Shown piece by piece: positions 7,085 to 13,150 of a DNA stretch of 13,150 nucleotides. Source of the DNA: Euperipatoides rowelli (taxonomy: Eukaryota > Onychophora > Udeonychophora > Euonychophora > Peripatopsidae); the NCBI GenBank assembly GCA_003024985.2, contig PXIH01S0018019.1. One strand, written 5' to 3'. Below the pieces are notes generated by a model. That model did not search any database and had not been told where the DNA came from. It saw nothing but the letters and a program-made list of their open reading frames with translations. A program made the translations under genes and the position numbers. Position 1 is the first letter of the stretch; each line of letters begins with the position of its first letter.

Positions 7085-8460
7085 GGTCTGTTACAGGAGA
7101 GACTCACCTTAGAAGAATTTTCTGGAGTAATTTAATGTCTGAGTTCATAAGGGCTATTGGTCTATATCTTTATATCTCTGTAATTTGTTGATTAGTGTAT
7201 TTTCCCTTGGAGATCATTCTGATGTATGCAGAATTATGCTCGGCCATCACTGAATCATCCAGAGGATCACTGAACAAACCATTCATGTAAGCAAGACACA
7301 TCTCAATATTATGTACTGGATCCATTTACTTGTAGAAAGAGTATCCAAGGCCATCTGGACGTGCCGACACATCAACTTTAGAAGATTTCAATGCCAACAA
7401 TAAATCAACACTTGAAATATGAAGATCCAATATCTCTGCATTCTGTTCTGAATCTGGAAGATTCTTTGAACTATAAAACCAAAACTTATGAACTTTATCC
7501 TTGACTTCATAGAGATTAATGTCCCTCTTATCTCTAAAAGCTTGATCTATCTTAGTCAAGAAATGCTTATGAGCTTCACTAACAATGTCCAAGTCATCAT
7601 CATAATAAGGAATAATTTATCCTCAATACATGAATATTACTTAAATTTTTCCTTTTTTTTGAGTAGGGATAGAAGTTTCCATCGAGAAGCCTGACTTGTA
7701 GTATATATTTCTTCCCTGCACTTCTGAATAATATATTTCCTTTTAGTACTAAACAGATACTCATTTCTATACTGTAACTTTATAATTGCTTCATTTATCT
7801 CATTCCTAATACTCACAAGTCATTAATTGCAACCCTGTTCTTACCAATTCCTATATCTCTATTTGCTTCTTATTTTACAAAGTCTCTTTCACTATATATT
7901 TATAGGCAGCCTCTTTAAACAATATCCATTGAAGATAATGGTCAAACTGGTTAGGTAACTATTTCAGGCAATGACACAAATTCATTCATAAACAAATTTA
8001 GTCCAAGTAGGAGACATCCCCACTCTAAAGAATTTTTGATATTGAGAGCTTGAATTACAATAAAGCATTAACATAGTGTGATCGGTAAAATGTATATATT
8101 GAAATTTAAGTTGAAACATATAAGAGTGAGTATCAGACACAAATATGCAGTCTAATATATTACAGATCTAGAATCTCTTCTCGTAGCAACATGCCCCAGC
8201 CCATTAAAAGCCGCAACATCTATAAGGGCAAACTTATCAAGAAATTTATTCATAGAGTTTTCTTTGACTATATATAGAGTTAACATTAAAATCTCCATTT
8301 ATAAAAACATTCCCAGATCCTTCCTTCAGCATATTAGAGATGAGATCAAAAAATTCAAATCTTTAGGATGCAAAAATTGGCACATACACATTATACAATA
8401 ATTATTTTCCAGAGTCACTATTCATTTCTAAGCTCATGATCTGATCACTGATGTTTCTTA
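7085..8460 (-). pseudogene. LINE C ORF2 remnant: endonuclease C-half, linker and RT start (L1/Tx1-like)
   Basis: On the minus strand: YNVYVP, then VFINGDFNVN with the GDFN box of AP-type endonucleases at 8285-8296, HVATRRDSRS, and FTDHTMLML with the catalytic-type DH at about 8078-8086. The linker block is at 7592-7326, ending SARPDGLGYSFYK (RT motif 1, normally PGPDG). Later YRPIALMNSDIKLLQKILL (about 7170-7109) is RT motif 2 (normally NWRPIxLLNxDxKI). The endonuclease would nick target DNA to prime reverse transcription. Several stops and frame changes make the copy dead. It stops at about 7085, before the RT catalytic box, and the break abuts unrelated sequence. LINE B keeps the missing distal part, so both could derive from one rearranged copy. 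Confidence 0.8.
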
Positions 8461-8848
8461 TGAGGCATAATTTTTTTAAAAAAATAATTGATGAAATATA
8501 AAAAATCAAATTTTGTTTGTATCTCAGTTTTCTGCATCCTATCCTCAAGGTCAATTATCCCAGAATTTCCTCTACTCTTATTGTCTTTTCCTCTCCTTTT
8601 TTAAGAGTTCATAATTCTGATTGGTCTCTGCTGATCTGCTGGTCATTTATGCAAATGATCTCTGGGTAAGTTACTTTTTAGGTTTCACTTGACTAAGCCT
8701 GTTTGGCAAGAGTCCAAATGCGAATAGTTTTTTATANACATGTCTAATAAAATGATATTATCTATATTATGCAGATTGATTGGGAAGAAATGATGAATGA
8801 AACATAACTTTTTTGATAAAATTAATATGATTTAAATTATGTTAAAAT
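8461..8848. other. Gap between LINE C and LINE D
   Basis: AT-rich at both ends with a purine-rich minus strand near 8540-8610. The part nearest LINE C may be decayed upstream LINE coding (reading EDRMQKTEIQTKFDF on the minus strand near 8510-8555), but I cannot support it further. It contains an N at 8737 and a CCAAT/octamer-like cluster at 8595-8656. No gene is recognised. Confidence 0.4.
8595..8656 (-). promoter_or_regulatory. Promoter-like motif cluster (octamer, CCAAT, TATA-like), unproven
   Basis: On the minus strand in order: ATTTGCAT (8656-8649), GACCAATCAG (8626-8617), and CTCTTAAAAAAGG (about 8607-8595). The octamer and CCAAT words match well-known animal promoter elements. No gene is recognisable downstream, only decayed LINE C, so this may be chance or a retained element promoter. 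Confidence 0.15.
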
Positions 8849-8849
8849 G

Positions 8850-11035
8850 AGCATTGATTATACACTTTAAACTTACCAAATAACAAATTTTGTGTCATTC
8901 TATATATTCATTCAAACATATTTTTAGTAATGCAATAAAAAGGTAAATAAAAAACAACCCAGTCAATAGCAATCTGTTGAATTATGTCAACCTTCTCAAT
9001 TCATCCTAAATACTTGAAATCCAAAGATGAGTTCCACCTCTTCTGATTAATTACTTGTAATAAAGTCAGCAAACAATTCACTACACTTATACACACCATT
9101 CAATGAAAAATGCATCTTCCCATGCATTCCATGATAATTCCCATATTTAATTTTTTTCATATTCTTAATATCCAAAATGTATGATTTCTCAAAGTTGATC
9201 ACAGAACCAGATATGTTCATGAACTCCTCTAAAATGTTATGTAATCATTTAAAGGTCATCACTACCATTCAATGCTACTGATATGTCATCTAAGTAGCCT
9301 ACGTTATCATATTAATTCTACACAATTTATTGGCAATCCATATACCTTTGATCTCTGCTTTAATTCTCATATGTAGTTCAATCAAACAAAGCGTATAGAT
9401 GATTGGGGATAAAGATGAACCTTGTAATATCGAATGCCTCACCCTTTGGAACCTATTACAAACCTTATTATTAACAAAAGAAACAAATTTATATTCAATT
9501 ATTTGTATTAAATTATTTTTTCCAATATATTTAACAATCAAATACCTCATAATATTATGTGTTAACATTGTTATAAGCATTTTTCATATCTATACAAGCT
9601 CTTGTCAATTGCAATTTAAATCCCCTTTCCTATTAGACAATGTGAAGATTGCATGATGTAATAATTTTGCTGTCCTAATGGGTCTGTTCCTGATACCAAA
9701 AACACGATCTGGAATAATACTATCAATTACCTCATTCAATCTAAACAGTATTATCCTTGTAGTATTTTCATATCTTCATTTATGAGTGCTATGGTTCTCC
9801 AATCTTCAAATTCAATGGGAATAGTATGAATTTTGCTTGCCTTTGTTACAATCTTCAAATATGTTTTCCAAAATTCATGAGATGACAATATATTATCCTC
9901 CACATTCAAAAATATGTTATAACCTTCCAATAACAGTTCTTTTAACTGTACATTCATGTTCTTGTAGAACCTTGCGTGCAAACCATCTGGCCTGGGCATC
10001 GACCTATCTCTACCTTTTCCAATTGCTGCCTCCAATTTAATCATTGTAAAATTGGTCGTTATTATAAGTTTATCACCAACCGGTTCTTTATTAACACAAT
10101 TTGTTGACTTGAATAAATGTTTCACCGCTGTACAACCTCAATTATTTCAACATCATTACTAAATGTTTTACCATTTATTATTATGGCCAAAATATTAGCA
10201 GAAAGTTTTTACTTTCTCAATTTAGCTATTAAACTCCACCTAGGCGAACAAACTGTATTATAAGTTTCATTTTTTAATTTATTGATCAAATATTTCCTAT
10301 TTGTTTCCTCTAAATACTGCAATCTATACTTAAGATCAATGATCTCATTATCATTTGTGTGCATCAACAAATCATTGATCATTAAATAATTTTTTTTTAT
10401 TTCAATATTTATTTTCAGCTTTTCCATCAACATTTGTTTAACCATAATATCATAACACATTCTTTTAAATATATTCCACTTAATTATTGCTCCAATATTT
10501 ATTTTTCAAAACATCTCAAGTCTCACATAAATTCTGCAACAGCACATCATTGTCATCAAAATTTGGTATTATGCCCCTTTTAAACGCAATTTTCCTACTA
10601 TTACATTCACTAAATTCAATTTGTAGTTCAATCATAACATGATCCTTATAGGGCATCCAATAATAGTTCATTTTAAAAAAACAATCCAAATTGACATTAA
10701 CAAAAAAACCTATCCAATCTACCCCTTGATCTTCTATCCCTCCTCATAAAAATCCCATGTGTATTTGTGAGTTCAGCAATATTTTTCATTCCATTCTGTT
10801 TCATAAATCCAATACACTGTTATTCCCTTGTTGTGGTACCAATATTAAAGTCCCTTGCCACCACCTTAATTCCCATGATGGAATTCATAGCATACTGTAA
10901 TTCCAACTTAAATTTCTTCCTCTCATTATCCAATAATGGATAATGTACATTAAAAATCACAAGCTGTTTATCATCAAAGCACAATTTCATCAACATCATT
11001 TGTTCATTAATTCTACTAACAAAAGAGACTTATTC
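8850..11035 (-). pseudogene. LINE D ORF2 remnant: endonuclease, RT and thumb (L1/Tx1-like)
   Basis: The longest LINE piece here. On the minus strand it starts with INEQMMLMKLCFDD and LVIFNVHYPLL (endonuclease core). The GDFN box appears as ARDFN (10844-10858), so the Gly is replaced by Arg. A TAA interrupts at 10820-10822. RRDRRSRGRLDRFF and YKDHVMI follow (DH at about 10639-10647). A linker block lies at 10460-10209. RT motifs come next: MPRPDGLHARFYK and FEDWRTIALINEDMKIL (10125-9751), then HSILQGSSLSPIIYTL (9580-9299), the catalytic box YLDD (9285-9296), SGSVINFEKSYIL, and finally IYRMTQNLLFGKFK near 8870, closely matching LINE A. At least four frameshifts and several stops are present. 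The 3' domain is missing. Confidence 0.85.
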
Positions 11036-11041
11036 ATATAC

Positions 11042-11230
11042 TTTTTTTTTTTTTTAATAAAATAAATTTCCCCTCCAACGGGAGAAGAAATGCATTTTTT
11101 TTGTGTTTACTTAATAATTAATCATAATAAAATGCTAATAAATACACCAGAAACAGGTTCCTAGATGTTAAGAAGGGCAGCGTATTTGGAAAAAACTCAA
11201 GGCGAGCTGTTATAGCTTAGGGAAAAAATC
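11042..11230 (-). mobile_element. Unclassified minus-strand element end with poly(A) tail
   Basis: Read on the minus strand, sequence ending CTCCCGTTGGAGGGGAAATT then TATTTTATT runs into A14 (11055-11042). CTCC-(C)GTT-GGAG can form a small stem just before the tail. The body up to the N at 11231 has no coding signal. It adjoins the 5' break of LINE D, so the element probably inserted there or truncated it. A short LINE 3' end or a SINE are both possible. No target duplication was found. Confidence 0.4.
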
Positions 11231-11231
11231 N

Positions 11232-11370
11232 TTAAGGATGAAATTATATAAATCTGCAGAACAATGTATTCTATCTATGTCTTGCAAAACAAATTTCTGT
11301 TATGTATATTTACATAGAATTTTAAATCAAATATGTATGATAAGTTTTATAACTCATTTCTTTGTTAACT
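11232..11370. other. Spacer with no recognised feature
   Basis: AT-rich sequence after the N at 11231. No coding or repeat signal is supported on either strand. Confidence 0.35.
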
Positions 11371-11460
11371 TCAATTTTTTGTCTCACTTCATTATATATA
11401 TATCATTATTCCTTTTTATTTCAATTTTTTTGTCTCACTTCATTATTATTCCTTTTTATT
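11371..11460. repeat. Two-copy tandem repeat, 50 and 40 bp
   Basis: Copies 11371-11420 and 11421-11460 both run from TCAATTTTTT-GTCTCACTTC to TTATTCCTTTTTATT. The first has an extra 10-base AT stretch (a TATATATATA run) in the middle. Confidence 0.75.
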
Positions 11461-11735
11461 AATTTATCGTTAGTAGCCTACTGTTAATCCTTAACACTCT
11501 AAGAAAATCATTTGTTCCTTTAATGTAATGTTTCTGAAAATGTTTTGCCACCATTGATTGATAAAGATGTTCAATATTCAATAATCCTAAACCTGCATAT
11601 ACTTTAGGTAATGACAATATTTTTATTGATATCGTCTTCCAATTTGGAAAAAGAAATCCTGCATTAATTTTATTAAATTCCTTAAACCACTTTTTGGAAA
11701 AGTAATAATATAAGAAATAAAGAAATAGGTTTTGG
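11461..11735 (-). pseudogene. LINE E ORF2 thumb-to-C-terminal junction fragment (L1/Tx1-like)
   Basis: On the minus strand: YFSKKWFKEFNKINAGFLFP, then KILSLPKVYAGLGLLNIEHL and MVAKHFQKHY. It aligns by pattern with LINE A (YLQCFYRMVSNILFGKFK ... KKGGLQLMDL) and with LINE B (RLPGKYGGLGLLDL), the conserved region after the RT thumb. It ends at about 11735, exactly where LINE F begins in the opposite direction, so LINE F interrupted it. On the low side it ends at the tandem repeat. Confidence 0.7.
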
Positions 11736-11758
11736 ACTTCCGGGAAACATGGCGGAAG
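11736..11758 (+). promoter_or_regulatory. LINE 5' internal promoter motifs: ETS-like and YY1-like
   Basis: ACTTCCGG (11736-11743) is the reverse complement of the ETS core CCGGAAGT. AACATGGCGGAAG (11746-11758) fits the YY1 element AANATGGCGGC at all but the last base. Together they sit at the very 5' end of LINE F, as in mammalian L1, where a YY1 site near +1 directs accurate initiation. The motifs stand out in AT-rich surroundings. Function is inferred from motif and position only. Confidence 0.5.
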
Positions 11759-11820
11759 ATACACAGCTGCTGTTAGTTCTCATCAAAAGTATACACCTAA
11801 TTGGCATAATAATTTGCTAG
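11749..11820 (+). other. Short upstream ORF in the LINE F leader
   Basis: The ATG inside the YY1-like site (AACATGG, good Kozak context) opens a 23-codon frame beginning MAEDTQLLLV and ending at TAG 11818-11820, three bases before the ORF1 start. It could be an upstream ORF affecting ORF1 translation. It could also be the real ORF1 start separated by an indel. Confidence 0.3.
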
Positions 11821-11822
11821 AA

Positions 11823-12952
11823 ATGTTGAAAAATTATTCTGAAGTACAATCTCAGAGCCCTTACGTTTTTGGACTTGGTGCTCAAGCCTGCCTATGCTAA
11901 GATGAGATTTATATTTACTGTGTATAGTGAAACAGAAAGCCCAAGGATAGAGTTGGAGTCTATTTTGAAAAGAGTTTCAAATATTATTGGAAGAGAAAAC
12001 ATCAAAACAATTTATTTTCTGAGAAACCCAAGGTATCTTGGTATTGACGTTTGTACTGAAGAGCAAAAAATTAAATTAGAAAAATTATTTTTAATATGTA
12101 ACAACTTTTATGTAGTGCCTGCAAATTCGGGCTCAGTATATAACTTTATTAATGTTAGAGTTCACTGGATGCTGCCGACAGAAGATTACACTGAACTTAA
12201 GGATCAGTTAAATAAGTATTTACATATAGTTACAATTAAAGAGGATCAAATAATGATGTCTGATAATACCACATATCAGTCAAGTAAGGTAATCATGAAG
12301 GCGATGCAAAAAAAAAAATATACCATTGGAGGATATTCCGCATTTATTAACTGTGTTGCTAACTATAAATGGATGTGAACCGCTATGCCTGAATTGTAAA
12401 CAACTTGGGCATAAATCGAATGAATGTACAAAAAATTTTTGTAAAATTTGTAAAAGAACAGTTGAGCCAACTCATGCGGAGTGCAGATCGCCAGCAAATA
12501 CATACACGATGATTTTCAAAAATAGTAAAGTAGAGCGAGAAAAACACAAAATGGAGGCTGATCTCTATTTGCAAACAATGTCGGATAAGAAGTTAGATGG
12601 CAATGAAACACAAAATGTACCACAAAGTGAGCAGATAATAGAACAACAAAACTATATGTCAAACTTACCTGTATCGGGATCGGATGGTTTAGATATGGAT
12701 TCCATTGATTCACGTGAAGATATTGTAGGTTCTCGCGAGACATTGGTAGAAGATTCAGATTCAAACAGCACCATGTTGAAATGCAGTACTGAAAATTATT
12801 TAAAAACAAAAAGAAGGAATAGGAAAATACCAAAGAATAATAGTAGTAAATTCTTAAACTTAGGTGTAATGGAAAATGGAAGGAAGGTAGCATTGAAAAA
12901 GGTAAATATTGAAAAAAATTTGACAAAGTTTACTAAGTTAAAAGCGTTGTAA
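11823..12952 (+). pseudogene. LINE F ORF1: nucleic-acid-binding protein with CCHC zinc knuckles, two frameshifts
   Basis: ATG at 11823 (purine at -3) starts MLKNYSEVQSQSPYV. The frame shifts by +1 at T5 (11866-11870) into LVLKPAYAKMRFIFTVYS..., and by +1 again at A11 (12308-12318) into PLEDIPHLLTVLLTINGCEP and on to the stop TAA at 12950-12952. Both shifts would vanish with one base fewer in the homopolymer. The middle (about 12145-12240) reads INVRVHWMLPTEDYTELKDQ, an RRM-like pattern. A knuckle C-x2-C-x4-H-x4-C (CLNCKQLGHKSNEC, 12386-12427) is followed by a second, C-x2-C-x7-H-x2-C (12440-12484). The C-terminal part is acidic and Ser-rich, then basic (KTKRRNRK, 12803-12826). ORF1 proteins of this type bind element RNA. 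Total length would be about 375 residues. The domain assignment to an RRM fold is an inference. Confidence 0.75.
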
Positions 12953-13036
12953 AGTAATGTTTCTAAGTTGAATACAACCGCATAACTTTTGTGTCCTCAT
13001 TTTAATTTTGTTTTGCTTCTATGTTTTTTATTTTCA
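12953..13036 (+). other. ORF1-ORF2 spacer of LINE F
   Basis: 84 bases between the ORF1 stop and the ORF2 ATG, with stops in the ORF2 frame (TAA at 12983-12985). ORF2 would therefore need re-initiation or another unconventional translation mode, as in other bicistronic LINEs. Confidence 0.5.
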
Positions 13037-13150
13037 ATGAATAAAAGATTTGTTGATAATTTCCCTTTTAAAAACCTCAATGTTAGAGGTCTTAATAATT
13101 ATTCAAAGAGAAAACCTTATTTGTCAAAGTTGAAAGAATTAAATCCAACT
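13037..13150 (+). CDS. LINE F ORF2 start: AP-type endonuclease N-terminus (partial)
   Basis: Open from ATG 13037 to the window end (38 codons). It reads MNKRFVDNFPFKNLNVRGLN then NYSKRKPYLSKLKEL. The LNVRGLN...KR...L..L pattern is the first strand and loop of the LINE APE-like endonuclease, in which the Asn takes part in the active site. The full protein would continue through endonuclease, RT and zinc finger as seen in LINEs A-E. The window edge cuts it, so its integrity is unknown. Confidence 0.7.
   Translation, partial: MNKRFVDNFPFKNLNVRGLNNYSKRKPYLSKLKELNPT

Larger units (their letters stand above)
11736..13150 (+). mobile_element. LINE F: 5' end, ORF1 and start of ORF2 of an L1/Tx1-like retrotransposon (cut by window edge)
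   Basis: The order is 5' untranslated region with promoter motifs, ORF1 with zinc knuckles, an 84-base spacer, then ORF2 opening with an AP-endonuclease motif. This is the full 5' architecture of an L1/Tx1-type LINE. All other LINE copies here are 5'-truncated or internal, so this is the only one keeping its start. The start is placed at the ACTTCCGG motif because LINE E coding similarity on the opposite strand runs up to it. The 3' end and target duplication lie outside the window. Confidence 0.75.

Noticed and set aside
7488-7694. Plus-strand open frame opposite LINE C
   Set aside because: It is antisense to the LINE C linker and RT start, which shows real family motifs on the minus strand.
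11238-11462. 74-codon plus-strand open frame
   Set aside because: Its second half is the two-copy tandem repeat, giving repeated Phe/Ile/His residues. No domain or family is visible.
12383-12926. Two minus-strand open frames opposite LINE F ORF1
   Set aside because: They are antisense shadows of the zinc-knuckle ORF1. Their Phe/Ser/Tyr-rich composition is that of a reverse-read Lys/Glu/Asn-rich gene.
1-13150. Retroviral or LTR-retrotransposon sequence
   Set aside because: No LTRs, protease or integrase motifs. The RT motifs and C-terminal zinc finger are of the non-LTR L1/Tx1 type, with a CR1/Jockey-like piece at the left.

Overview
This window looks like an AT-rich, non-coding part of an animal genome, probably an invertebrate. 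It is filled with transposable-element remains. Evidence for this is the many decayed non-LTR retrotransposon (LINE) pieces with endonuclease and reverse transcriptase motifs, a hAT-type DNA transposon with an 8-bp target duplication, (AATA)n and poly(A) tails, long homopolymers, and the absence of any intact host gene or operon. The exact taxon cannot be read from the sequence.

Layout. Positions 242-1240 hold a + strand CR1/Jockey-type LINE remnant ending in (AATA)n. A candidate host-like terminal exon (1556-1763, + strand) follows, then about 550 bases with no recognisable content. From 2452 to 4067 lies LINE A (+ strand; RT, thumb and C-terminal zinc-finger region). It is interrupted by unrelated sequence and partly bracketed by a TTAA-flanked 15-bp inverted repeat. 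A short poly(A) insertion with a 14-17 bp target duplication sits in its 3' region (4227-4411). LINE B (- strand, 5565 to 4536) keeps the C-terminal zinc finger and a 3' tail.

Positions 5609-6806 are a non-autonomous Ac-like hAT element, loaded with CTGTTC/GAACAG motifs and an internal tandem array. A 53-bp hairpin follows at 6822-6874. LINE C (- strand, about 8460 to 7085) keeps the endonuclease and the start of the RT. LINE D (- strand, about 11035 to 8850) runs from endonuclease through RT to the thumb. An unclassified - strand poly(A) element (11042-11230) and a two-copy tandem repeat (11371-11460) follow.

At the right end LINE F (+ strand, from about 11736 past the window edge) has landed head-to-head in LINE E (- strand). 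LINE F keeps its 5' end, with ETS-like and YY1-like promoter motifs, a zinc-knuckle ORF1 interrupted by two single-base shifts in homopolymers, and the first 38 codons of ORF2. It is the least decayed element here. All the L1/Tx1-like pieces appear to be related copies. In an intact copy ORF1 would bind the RNA, while the ORF2 endonuclease and RT would nick the target and copy the element. None of the copies seen looks functional.

Six single N positions (2451, 3487, 3830, 5532, 8737, 11231) are present. Four lie in or at the edge of LINE sequence, so local contiguity there is uncertain.
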